Made by a program: the position numbers and the translations under genes. A model generated the notes under the pieces. The model searched no databases and was not told where the DNA came from. It saw nothing but the letters and a program-made list of their open reading frames with translations. From Rhizomucor pusillus (Eukaryota; Mucoromycota; Mucoromycetes; Mucorales; Lichtheimiaceae), in assembly GCA_900175165.2 (NCBI GenBank), contig FWWN02000307.1, forward strand, positions 1-30,982: a DNA stretch of 30,982 bases, given 5' to 3'. Shown in pieces: positions 21,836 through 30,982 of this stretch (its first letter is position 1; each line of letters begins with the position of its first letter).

Positions 21836-22634
21836 TTACTTTTCTTGTTGCTGTTGCTGCTGGATCTTTTCTTGCATTACATTTACAATAGCTTGAATGC
21901 ATTTAAGGTTAAACTCGTTGCCCTCGCGTGCAGCCTTCTAGTCTAACTCACCTCGCAGACTGCTTTGTTTACTGTTGATAGTTTCCTGCAGCTGTTCCAG
22001 ATTCTTCTTGACATAGTTTTCCTTTTCCGCGTAGAACTTGGTAGCACTATCCAATGTCTACAGAAACAAATGATAAAAATTACCGGGAAAATTCCGGGGA
22101 TTGATCTAGGCAATGCTCTATATACCTTTTCCACATAGTAGCCAGTACCAATATCGACGATAACCTTTTCAACGTCGCTCAATTTTCCTGGTACATAGAG
22201 GTAAACATTAACCGTTAAGGATGAATGATTAAAATGTTAGCAAGTAATTAGAATTATCACGCTGTCCTTGCGATAGCAATCATGAGATAAAAGGATATGG
22301 ATGAAGTAAGTGGCACCAAAATTGTCTTGTCTGAAAATAACTGCAGTTAGCATGCTTTCTCTGCGATAGCTTTAGTCGCTCGTACCATCTGCTTTTTCTC
22401 CTTTCAAAGACTCGACGCTGTCACCACAGTCAGCAAAGCGAGCTTGTGCTCCCTTAAGCTTTCCATATGACTGAGTGAGATGAGACAGTTCCTAGGTTAT
22501 TTTAATAAGTGAGCAGATCGTCTCGAAACCTGTTGACGATGAATATGCACCTCTTCCAACTGTGTTTTCACTTGCTGCAATGAAGGCAGATCAAGGTCTG
22601 CAATGTTGATAGTTTGCTGTTGCGCCGAGGACAT
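21836..22634 (-). CDS. GIM5: Prefoldin subunit 5
   Basis: Alpha-type subunit of the prefoldin hexamer, which passes nascent actin and tubulin to the CCT chaperonin in the cytosol. Six exons: 22634-22551, 22491-22386, 22330-22299, 22200-22126, 22057-21952 and 21891-21836, giving 152 residues, normal size. Helical arms surround the invariant beta-hairpin: L-V-P-L-T-S-S-L-Y-V-P-G-K-L and [11 protein letters not shown]. The C-terminal helix ends in a glutamine run. Intron 3 (22298-22201) splits the signature between S-S and L-Y-V-P and is a U12-type AT-AC intron; the other four are ordinary GT-AG. The ATG at 22634 is 113 bp from the divergent UPF3 start. Confidence 0.95.
22201..22298 (-). other. 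U12-type AT-AC intron in prefoldin subunit 5 gene
   Basis: 98 nt. The 5' splice site reads ATATCCTT, the exact U12 AT-AC consensus. The branch site reads TCCTTAAC, matching the U12 consensus. The intron ends TTTAC, about 14 nt after the branch adenosine, with no polypyrimidine-YAG. Splicing restores the invariant T-S-S-L-Y-V-P-G of prefoldin 5 in phase 0. No AG exists before the CTC codon of the next exon, so a major-type acceptor cannot do this. Confidence 0.93.
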
Positions 22635-22747
22635 TGTGCTGGAATTAACGCGCTGAGAGCTAGTAAAGGAAGGAGGAGGCGGCTTTCTGAGTTGAGCTGC
22701 AAAAGCTACAAGCAGCCCGCGGTCGCCGTCTTTGTCACCACCAGTCA
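22635..22747. promoter_or_regulatory. Bidirectional promoter between prefoldin-5 and UPF3
   Basis: 113 bp separate the divergent ATGs. It has a purine-rich GGAAGGAGGAGGCGG tract (plus strand) and no TATA box. Confidence 0.5.
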
Positions 22748-24188
22748 ATGTCAGCTCCAATGTCGACAGAAACTACTTCGTCAGCAACAGCACCGCCGCC
22801 ACAACCACCACCACCAACCCAGGAAGCATCTAGCTCATCGCTTGAGAAGCAGCAAAAGGCTGCGGCGGCAAAAGCAAAGAAGAAGCAAAAAGAGAAGGCT
22901 AAGAAAAAAGCCAAGAAAGCATCACGCAAAAATGCCCCAAAGACTAAAGTCGTCGTGCGCCGATTGCCTCCAAATTTGCCGGAAGATGTGTTTATGAATG
23001 CAGTCAAGCGATGGACTAGCGACGAGGTGGTGGATTACAAATTTTATGTTCCTGGCAAACTAAGTCAGAGGTATCTATCTGGGAGACTTATGCGACTGGT
23101 ATATCCTGTTATGACTGACGTTAATAATTTGAAGCAAAGGAAAAGAAAGTGTCTTTTCGCGTGCCTACTTCCATATGAAGTCGATGGAAGCAGTTATTGC
23201 ATTTCACCAAGGCTTTGATGGACACATATTTTTGGACAGCAAAGGTAGAAAGATAATTATATTGCGCATCGTTTCTTCAAATCGTTTACCAACGTATTAC
23301 AGGCAACGAAAGCCGGGCAGTAGTTGAGTTTGCACCGTTTCAAAAACTTCCAAAGGAACATAAAAACGCAGATGCAAGACAAGGAACTATCGATAATGGT
23401 ATATATTTTCAATTCAATCGTCCAATGTGATGAATGAGTTACTGACGGATTCAATTGTATATAAGATCCTGACTATCTAAAGTTTCTTCAATCTCTGGAG
23501 GATGAGGAGAAGAATAAATCGGAGCCCAAGGAGCCTAACGAAGGGTCCAATACGATCGAACGTCTGGAGAATCGACTTGCTCTAGTGACAGGTATGCTAT
23601 TTGGACAAAAGTCATATTTAAAGTTACAGCTAAACTGAGTTCAATATCCACTTAGCACAAACTCTCGCTGCCGAGCAAGCAAGCAAACCAAAGACTACTC
23701 CTTTGCTTGATTATCTGCGTGCGCAAAAGGCTGCTCAAGCAGCAGCGAAAGCAAAGGCGCAGGCCAAAAAGGCAGAGAAGAAGGCTATACTTGCCAAAGC
23801 CAGTAGCGGCGAAGGCAAGGGCACAACCAAAGCCAGCGGCGAGACCAAAAAGTCATCGCGGCGTGATCGATCCAGCAAAAAACGTAAAGAAGAGAAGAAG
23901 TCTGCGGGAAGCGGTGAGACGAGCAAACCTGAAAAGAAGAATGGAAAGGATCAAGATAAAGCAAGCAAACCAAGTCGCTCCGAAAAGCCAGCAAAGTCGT
24001 CGCAGCGATCGAGTAAAGAAGGAAAGAGCAAAGGCAAAAAAGAATCAAAGGATGGCGGCAGTAACAGCAGCAGCAAGAACAAGCAGAGTAGCCAGCAGGA
24101 AAAACAGCCAGTCATCACGATTTTGGGGCGTCAGCAAAAGGAAGAGAAACCCAAGAATGACAGTAATTCGTCGAAAAAGTCTGGCTAA
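22748..24188 (+). CDS. UPF3: Nonsense-mediated decay factor Upf3
   Basis: Smg4/UPF3 protein: bridges Upf2 and, in some species, the exon junction complex during nonsense-mediated mRNA decay. Five exons: 22748-23070, 23135-23244, 23303-23398, 23466-23591 and 23656-24188, 395 residues. A proline-rich then Lys/Ala-rich leader precedes the RRM-like Upf3 domain (about 65-165) with K-V-V-V-R-R-L-P-P-N-L-P, S-R-A-Y-F-H-M-K-S, F-D-G-H-I-F-L-D-S-K-G and V-E-F-A-P-F-Q-K. L-L-D-Y-L-R-A-Q-K follows, then a 150-residue Lys/Ser-rich tail with many nuclear-localisation-like clusters. The exon-junction-binding motif of animal UPF3B is not obvious; the tail V-I-T-I-L-G-R might be a remnant, which is speculation. 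The two nearby ATGs (22748, 22760) are in frame; the first is taken. Confidence 0.93.
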
Positions 24189-24516
24189 CACTCAGTCCCA
24201 ACACATTCACCACGGCCAGCTGCCAGCAAAGCAGTTAAAGCCGGTCATCCATATACCGTCCACCATGTGCGTTGTGACCGTTTCCAAGTGTCGTTTCCCG
24301 GTCAGAGAAACACGACATTCATATCATGCTTTTACAGCATCGTAGCATAGCTGTACATAGTTAGGAAATGCCCTTTTATCTGTGATTTGAACTTGTTCCG
24401 GCGGATCGAGTAAAGCCCAAACATCTTTGCCTTTTGCAGCCAAGCACAATTCCCATTTGCGGACTGGCATGACGACAAGTGCGAGAGTTTGTTTCCTTTC
24501 TGTTTCCTAACCCCTA
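24189..24516. other. Intergenic, UPF3 trailer and ML gene promoter
   Basis: 328 bp, no recognised element; a C/T-rich tract directly precedes the ATG at 24517. Confidence 0.4.
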
Positions 24517-25143
24517 ATGCAACTTCCAGTATACCTCACTTTTGCCACCATCTTGGCCTTTGCTTTGGCTGGTGCCCACCCAGTACAGCAATCTTTCATG
24601 GCACCGGAAAAGCATGGAGACATTTGGTCTCTATGCGACGATCCTTCGACTCACTTGCTTCGAGCTTACGAGGACGGTGTATACATATCCCCGGCAACAC
24701 CTCGTACAGGAGAAGATATCAACGTAAGAATCAATGGCCATCTTTGTAAGTTGGATACATTTATTCTGTTCCAGTGACGTTACTTAACTTTACGAAAATA
24801 TTTGCCTGCAGTGTCGCAAGTAGAAGGCGGGAAAGTGGATATTGATTTGAAGCTCCTTTCAATGATTAAAGTCAAGAAAGAACTTGACCTATGTAGTATA
24901 CTGCAATCAGACGTCATGGGTCACAAAAGCTGTCCGTTAGAAGCAGGCGATTTGGTTCTGGAAGCAAAAGGTAATATCAACCCTGGCAAGAGAATCAGTT
25001 TTTATAAGTTGTGTACTTATCGATATACTCTAGCTTTCATTCCTCGAGAAATCCCAAAGTTGCCACTTGACGGTCGTGTCCTCATATCAGATCAGTCCGG
25101 CATTACCGTGACATGTATCCATCTCAATTTCAACCTGCAATAA
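24517..25143 (+). CDS. Secreted ML-domain (NPC2/PG-PI transfer type) lipid-binding protein
   Basis: Small secretory or vacuolar protein that binds a lipid in a beta-sandwich pocket. Exons: 24517-24745, 24812-24970 and 25034-25143, 165 residues. The signal peptide covers residues 1-20 (hydrophobic T-F-A-T-I-L-A-F-A-L-A-G-A). ML features: W-S-L-C-D at the start of the mature protein, P-R-T-G-E-D-I-N-V, L-D-L-C-S-I-L, K-S-C-P-L-E-A-G, F-I-P-R-E-I-P and C-terminal V-T-C-I-H-L-N-F. This gives four conserved cysteines for two disulphides. The last intron (24971-25033, 63 nt) has good GT-AG ends but is a multiple of three without stops, so an unspliced 186-residue form would also be readable. Splicing is preferred because it removes residues foreign to the family. 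Confidence 0.88.
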
Positions 25144-25294
25144 TATCCGCACCACCATCATCATCATCCTTTCTATCCGTCGATTCCTCTATTCCGTAAA
25201 CTTCGATATCTATATTACTTTTATAGTGTTTAACTGGCGAATATATGTTCTACTATTTACAATGGCTTCTGAATGCAAAGATGATGCTATATGC

Positions 25295-25871
25295 TCAGTA
25301 CAATAGTTTCGATGATGGATTTTCCTCTTGAAATTTCTGATGAAAACCGAGCAGAGACCCTATCACTTTCATTTTGGCTTTCATCTTGTCTCGCAACGCA
25401 AACATGTCTGTGTTTGGACAGTTCTCCTTTGGGAATTCGTCAACCATTGTTTGCAACGCATGGAGGTTCTTTAACGCTCTAGCAAGTAGACGATTAGTTT
25501 CAATTTCCCAGACACAGTTGAATTTGTCATCATCATCATCATCGCCATCCGCCCCACGTACTTTGATGATACTTTGTCTGGATACTTTTGTGCAAGCTGC
25601 ATCCAAGTCTCTGCAACGCCTGCGTAGAATCCAATTTCACGACCGAGCTCAAAGGATTTCTCGCAGCCAAATATACGACCCTCTAACTCGCCAGACAGTT
25701 CACCGTCTCGAAGTCCGTCTTCGTAGCCATATTCTTGAAACCTGCAAAAGATCCGTCAGCACGATCGTAACATTCTGTGATCACAAATAACACTGACATG
25801 TTCTCGAGGTAGACCAGCGATTCTAGATCGCCAGTTTTGCCCTGCTCTGGCGGTGTGGCAGCTGTTGTCAT
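25295..25871 (-). CDS. LTO1: Lto1-like protein with deca-GX3 motif
   Basis: Lto1 works with Yae1 to deliver iron-sulphur clusters to the ABC ATPase Rli1/ABCE1 in ribosome biogenesis. Three exons: 25871-25798, 25741-25562 and 25478-25295, 145 residues, matching the family. The hallmark deca-GX3 helix is plain after residue 25: Gly every fourth residue through G-Y-E-D-G-L-R-D-G-E-L-S-G-E-L-E-G-R-I-F. The C-terminal helix has A-L-K-N-L-H-A-L, V-D-E-F-P and K-x-K-V-I. The first intron (56 nt) joins L-E-N-M to F-Q-E-Y-G. The second intron (83 nt) contains a (CAT)5 run at 25528-25542. Its 3' half is open in frame with exon 3 and would encode an Asp-rich stretch, so the exact boundary is less certain. 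The gene converges on the ML gene (152 bp between stops). Confidence 0.85.
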
Positions 25872-26816
25872 GAACTTGTTTAAGAAAGCAAAGCAGTCGG
25901 AAGATCTAGTCTGATCCTGAAATACCTTTACGCTGCTACACAAAGATGAGCATTATTATCTGTAGAACATCTTTATACACAGGAACAACTTTTGCGCTGA
26001 ACGTGCCTCACACAAATAAAAAAAGGTGCGGTCGTCAAGCTATTACGCTGGAAATCTACTTTATCCAAGAGTTTGTTTGCAAGAGTTCGCAGAATCTGGT
26101 TCCGCAAGGATCAATCTCATGGATTGTATTTCCAACAGCATTGTATCCTCAGAGCTGTATCTGATAGCTAGACATATACTATTTAATCCAATTGATTACA
26201 TTGTTTAATAATGTTGATATTCTAGTCTTTCAAAAGCAAACCAAGTCTCGTACACAGTATACCGGGTTTCTGGAAGTTGGGAGGCGCATCCCTTGCTTTG
26301 CATATAGATTCTTCGGTTTTGCCAATTTTACACCTCGTAGTGGGGTGTACCATGTATCGATGACCTATTTCAGGAGAGAATTTCATTATCGCTTCCTTGG
26401 CGGTCGAGGTGCACAGTGAATTTTTTGCTTGTTGAATAACCTGTTGGAATCGTGTCCGCCAATAGTTCTACCCCTCGTCAGTGATTTCTGCTCGGTATCG
26501 AAAAGATAGGGGTACTGATGAAAATGACGGTGTCCCGAATTTGTTATGCTTTGCGTTTTTAAACCATCCTATGATTTCTCTTGTTTTGTAGCATCGTCCT
26601 AACGCGACTTGGTCGATCAAAAGACGACAAGGAGCCTGGTTATATGTAGGACTGTGTTAAGTATTCTTACGCCCTGTCGCGCAACAACTTGATGACTTGA
26701 CGGCTGTCCGACGCCGTAACAAACTCTCTGGCTTGATGGTGCTGCTTTAGCGCCGTTCCTTTGTTACGGTAGTCCATTCGAGTTGAAGCCGTCTTCACCA
26801 CTGGTCCGAGAAGTTC
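25872..26816. other. Intergenic DNA, no gene recognised
   Basis: Upstream region of the Lto1-like gene followed by sequence with only short, motif-less open frames on the plus strand (25946-26164, 26192-26419). This may include further decayed parts of the relic that starts near 26817. Confidence 0.4.
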
Positions 26817-28130
26817 ATGGGATCAACTAGTTACGTTTTTGAACGGTACTTCAGGTACGCGTTGTATGGATACATGATCTCAAGAATTCTGGTGGATCAA
26901 CCGCGAGGAGAATTTAAAATACCACGTACTCCTCCGCAGGCTTCAGGGTCATCGCAAGATCTTCAAGTCAAATACAGCAGTGTTTTCAATCACATTTGTA
27001 TGCATGGACGCTGAAAAACATATTTCGGGATCACACTTACAAGGAGATGGACAACAGTATATCAGAGTTCTTGAACGAAGACTGGCAGCTCTTTCCTTAG
27101 ATGCGCTACGTGACTTCCAGGATGTTTAGTGGTGCTATACTGTTTGAAGGAAACAAGGCACTTTTGATCAACTGCGCAGAAGTGTACGGCCGTCAGAATA
27201 CTACTGATGCACACTGTGGGCGGTACACATCAAGCATGTTGAATTCCCAGTCCTCCTAACCCCTTTCGTCGAAACCTGCTATAAATCGCTCAGGGTTATC
27301 GTAAACAACGAGGACAATTTAACAAAACTCGAAATTGGAACACGAGTTTCGAATTTGCTAGTGACGTCTAGTGTCCTGTTGGGCGTTTGTAGTATCCACA
27401 TGTCGGTACTTCATCATCCTAAGACTTAGCCAATAGCTTGTCAATTATTAGACTCAGTTGCGTACTTATTGTTGGGAATAAACGGTACACTGAAGTCTCA
27501 CGATACTCATCGTCTGTCTTCACATCGCTATTCTCCCTCTGAAACCACAGCGTTAATACGGTTGAAGTCTTCGTTGGACTAAGTTCCCCTGACATCAAGC
27601 CATAAATCCACATATCTTTCTCGACGCCGAAAATGTCAAGGAGGCTAAGAAACTGTTCGACGAAGGAACCGAATGTTGGCGATTACGCCCTCACGATGTA
27701 TTGGCGCAGTTGCGTCAAGAACGCTCAAAAGTTCATCGGCAATCAACCTACACTCTGTGCAGAGCTAGTTTAGAACTAACAGATCTCCATACATACCGTC
27801 CTTACACTATTTGGACATTGGACAACGCAGGCAGCAGTGTGCCAGTTGAATCGCAAGAAAAGCATGCATCCAGATTGTTCCAAATCATCGCTTTGGCTGT
27901 GATTCGAGATGGACGCGAAGCAACTCTGCTCAAATCCGACGTTCAGCAGATCATCCAAAACTGTCATAGTGGAAATGTTCTCCGTTGACCAAATGTCTGC
28001 GAAAATTATCAACAATGAAGTTTTGGAGATTAACCTGCAAAAATTGGCTGTCATTGTGGTCGATGCTTTGAGAAAAGCAAATCAGACAGTCAGAAAATGT
28101 TTACAAGCTCTCAGGTCCACGCCGTTTTAA
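26817..28130 (+). pseudogene. Unidentified broken coding relic
   Basis: Coding-like stretches follow each other on the plus strand in changing frames: about 26817-27014; about 27005-27250 with one internal stop (contains F-L-N-E-D-W-Q-L-F); about 27222-27428 (contains N-N-E-D-N-L-T-K-L-E-I-G-T-R-V); about 27630-27988 (contains L-R-P-H-D-V-L-A-Q-L-R-Q-E-R and F-Q-I-I-A-L-A-V-I-R-D); and, after a frame change, about 27975-28130. The longest open stretch is about 115 codons. The text looks like a single soluble, helical protein that has lost function. I do not recognise the family. Position next to a transposon relic in gene-poor DNA fits decay. Confidence 0.35.
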
Positions 28131-28197
28131 TACTTCAAAACCTGAACTTCTGATTCAGCTTTTCTAGAAAAGTGTGTTTTCAGTGTTATGTGAGGGA

Positions 28198-28251
28198 GGG
28201 GACGTTCAGATGGGGACGCTTAGACGGGATGCTTAGATGGGACGCTTAGGT
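28198..28251 (+). repeat. Minisatellite, four units of 13-14 bp
   Basis: Four tandem units of the form GGGACGCTTAGAT with small changes: 28198-28211, 28212-28225, 28226-28238 and 28239-28251. It lies just downstream of the broken relic. Confidence 0.75.
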
Positions 28252-29747
28252 GCAACAACCGCGCAAACATAATCTAACCTGTATGCAAAGTTGCATAGAA
28301 CCCATATGCCAAACTTCCCTGTCCAGCACGCCAACTCGAAAGAAAAATGCTTACCATCCGTACCCATACCCGTGCCATCTGTACCCTACCATCTAGTAAT
28401 GATAGATGCTACGAGTCGATAAGTATCGTGAGACAATTGGTATTCACTACCAGGCCACTGCCAGTGAGTTTACTGCTGGGTGGAAACTGATTCTGATTTG
28501 CTTAAGCCTGTAGCCCTGGATACTTCATGCACCATCTGTGTATCGCATCCGTACTGAGAATTGGTTTAATTCTATAGATAACATAGAAAGAATTTCTAAA
28601 TAAAGCGTATACCTGTGATATTGGTATATCAAGCACAATGGGAAACGCAAGTACAGCGAGACTGTAATCCGGTTTTTTGGCGGAAAAGAGATTGAAAACA
28701 ATGCTAAAAACACTCTTGACTATTTTTGTATGACAGGTTCCCGGTGTCTGTATATTGGCACATTGTTATGGCTCCACTGGCGGTGCTTATATTGGAAGAT
28801 GTGATGGATTAGGCCAGTGTATGCAATCTGTCCTCATCTTGTAACTGTCGGATACGACAATACCTATACAGTCAATTATACATAATTTAATCAGTTAGAT
28901 ACTTTTCTGCTGTCCTTTCTAATTACTTATCCTTAGTTCCTGTCAGATACACTAGAATCCTGTCATCTAATCATTACTACTGATAGATATTAAGTGTGAC
29001 GATCCCAACAAAGGCATGCTCTCCGATATTAACATATGCCTACCAGATGGCCTATTGATCCTGGTAAAATCAGGTATTCTAATTATAAAACGTATATCGT
29101 TTCCTCTAAACTCAATTGTTTTCGTCAACAGCTAGGGTTTAGTAGATACACAATCAATCCTCATTATAAAGGTAGCAGCTGTCTGGTTACGTACAGCGAT
29201 AATACTACAGATACATGAAGCGTTTTGATTATTCCAAGGTTAATTCTTTTTGGAAAAGAAATAAGAAATCCATCTAGATAACTGGAATGATGCAAATTGT
29301 TGTATACGACAAGATGTTCAGACGCAATAGCACCACAACGCGGCTAGCACATCAAAACATCTATGTTTCATACAAAATTACCGTATAATCGACATTTTGT
29401 TATCGCATTTGACAGCATTCATAATGTAACACTACCTATCTTCATACTATCTAAAGTGTAGAAGCTACACCCCGATAGTTTCCACCTTTTTTGACACAAT
29501 CTAATAGCACACGTATATGCAAGATAGACTGTTTACTATCGTATTGGCTGTAAAGCTTTGACATGCAAAAAATAGTGCGGGCCGCAAATATTTTATCCAT
29601 AACATGTCGCCTGCTTAGAAATCAAAATATCGCACTCAATCAACTACCTTACAGATCTGTACTTAATATCGTTTACTTTGTAAAAGAAATAGAATGAAAT
29701 GACTTACCTGTTTGTATATTCTTGGTTAGTACTGAAACCATACAGCA
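28252..29747. other. AT-rich gene-free DNA
   Basis: About 1.5 kb, visibly AT-rich with TAATTA- and TATA-like stretches and no open frame above about 60 codons. The 3' terminal inverted repeat of the right transposon should lie in the last few hundred bases, but I could not identify it with confidence. Confidence 0.45.
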
Positions 29748-30982
29748 TTACATATTTTTTTTACTACGGCATTTATCCCAGCAATTATGTGAATGAGAAA
29801 CGAAACCGTGGAAATCGCTCAACACTATGCTGTTACAAGCATCACTAATCCGGGTCGATAAAGTCTCTTTTTCCAGAAATCTATGGCGCTTTGCTTTTAG
29901 CGACAGACCAGAACTGCTCAATTGGGTTCAGCTCAGGAGAATATGAAGGTAGATAAGCACATAGATATACTCGAGACATGATATACTTTGCAATATCTTC
30001 AGCCTTGTGTATAGAAGCATTATCCAGGACCTGGTAGTGACCTTTCATTTGCGGATATTTGTCCATTTCATCTGAAGTGTCTTTCAAAAAGCTAATATAG
30101 TGATCCGTTACAGTACCAGTGCTCAAATATCCAGATTCCTGTCCAGCCTTTCTCTTCTCACTAGGCTTGGGTATTCTCAAGCTAACTTTAATTAAGCCTG
30201 AAGCAGAGATAGCACCCAATATAGTCGTAGTCTTTGCTCTCGTGGTTGGCAGGGTAACAACAGCAGGAGTACATTTTTAGACCAAGTCCTCGTACGTTTC
30301 ATATTTATATGAAACGCAGATTCATCAAGAAACACACAGTTTGTCATGAAGTTCATATTCGTTTGTTCCCACTTGCGAACCCAATCATGTCGTTCTTCAG
30401 TCTTTCCTGGGCTATTTCTCTCCACAGACTGAAACTCTACCTGTTTAAGGGAAAAGTTGCACTAATTTCTCATGAACTAATAAACAGAGCCATGGTGACT
30501 TTAAGACCATCGAAGTGCTGCCTTAAATGCTCAGTCACTTCGGCGACAACAGCAGAGGGATTAGCATCAATAAAATCAATAATGGCCTTTACGTGTTCCT
30601 CAGTCAGAATGCGTCTACGACCTTTCTTTTTACCGCTTTCAAAGATGCTGTCCGGACGCTCCTCATACTGTTTGACCCATCTGTGCGCTGTGCGAACGTG
30701 AATACCCAATAGTTTTGCTGCAGCAGAAGCATTCATACACTTCTCAATCTTCAGTTTGAAGAATCTAGCCTTGTCTTGAAAAAGTGTAGGAAGTAAAAGT
30801 GCGTTTTTTTCCGTCACATCTCTCATACGAGAATCCTCATCTCTAGGCTTATCTACTTGCATCGCGTTAGCTCGATGAAATTTCTCTGCAGGCATTTTTC
30901 GCAAATACTGAGTATGAGAACTAATCGTTTCAAGAGCAAATTCTTCCTGGTCAATGATGTAGTCCATCGGTTCATATCTACC
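29748..30982 (-). pseudogene. Tc1/IS630-like transposase, broken (runs off right edge)
   Basis: A DDE transposase of the Tc1/mariner-IS630 superfamily, read from the right edge to a stop at 29748. Parts in order: leader (30982-30800); helix-turn-helix DNA-binding region (about 30760-30500; A-A-K-L-L-G-I and A-H-R-W-V-K-Q-Y); then the catalytic core with L-D-E-S-A-F-H, L-D-N-A-S-I-H and S-P-E-L-N-P-I-E-Q-F-W. The second Asp and the Glu are 34 residues apart (DD34E). It is inactive: frame is lost near 30475, a stop follows near 30460, frame is lost again near 30272 after K-N, and again near 29895. The first upstream codons continue past 30982, so its start is not in the window. Confidence 0.9.

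Noticed and set aside
21939..21952. A 14-nt gap between prefoldin-5 coding segments
   Set aside because: A 60-nt intron ending at CATTCAAG (21892) restores the frame and the C-terminal helix, so no tiny intron is needed.
23707..24345. 212-codon plus-strand frame overlapping the end of UPF3
   Set aside because: It is the +1 frame of the Lys/Ser-rich UPF3 tail; its Arg/Lys richness is a by-product of that codon composition.
28840..29000. Possible transposon terminal repeat around ACAGTCAATTATACATAA
   Set aside because: No inverted partner was found in the window and no target-site TA duplication could be assigned.

Overview
This window is eukaryotic nuclear DNA, almost certainly from a Mucoromycota fungus of Mucorales type. 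Genes are compact and intron-rich. I modelled 67 introns in 13 genes, mostly 52-98 nt with GT(A/G)AG donors, CTAAC/CTGAC-like branch sites and YAG acceptors. Protein sequences are fungal throughout (Cox5-type oxidase subunit, Msd1/SSX2IP family, Mex67). One intron is U12-type, which also fits this lineage. The genus cannot be fixed from the sequence.

Layout. Positions 1-2060 are a decayed flank: the 5' end of a Tc1/IS630-like transposase runs off the left edge (minus), followed by a frameshifted relic of an uncharacterised gene. Then comes a gene-dense core of 13 genes: poly(A)-binding protein (minus, 2379-4588); glutamate decarboxylase (plus, 6547-8932); a PHD-finger protein (minus, 9103-10795); an mRNA export factor of the Mex67/NXF family (minus, 10958-13377); two unrecognised proteins (minus, 13667-15662 and 15765-16743); isopentenyl-diphosphate isomerase (plus, 16863-17771); a coiled-coil microtubule-anchoring protein of the Msd1/SSX2IP family (plus, 18462-20553); cytochrome c oxidase subunit Cox5/IV (plus, 20952-21546); prefoldin subunit 5 (minus, 21836-22634); the NMD factor Upf3 (plus, 22748-24188); a secreted ML-domain lipid-binding protein (plus, 24517-25143); and an Lto1-like protein (minus, 25295-25871). 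From about 26000 to the right edge the DNA is gene-poor and AT-rich. It holds an unidentified broken coding relic (about 26817-28130), a four-unit minisatellite, and a broken Tc1/IS630-like transposase (29748-30982, minus). That transposase is a diverged relative of the one at the left edge and lies in the same orientation.

There is no operon logic, but several pairs share control regions: unknown gene/IDI (119 bp) and prefoldin-5/UPF3 (113 bp) are divergent pairs. Poly(A)-binding protein, Mex67 and Upf3 all act on mRNA fate, but nothing shows that their proximity is functional. Glutamate decarboxylase and Cox5 have the strong C-ending codon bias of highly expressed genes.

The most notable observations concern splicing. 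Prefoldin subunit 5 has a textbook U12-type AT-AC intron. There are three GC-AG introns, two of them in the Mex67 gene. Glutamate decarboxylase has two 16-nt micro-exons. The PHD gene has a splice/frame conflict beside an A8 run. Mex67 appears to lack its usual C-terminal UBA-like domain. I found no tRNA, rRNA, CRISPR array or other prokaryotic-style element.
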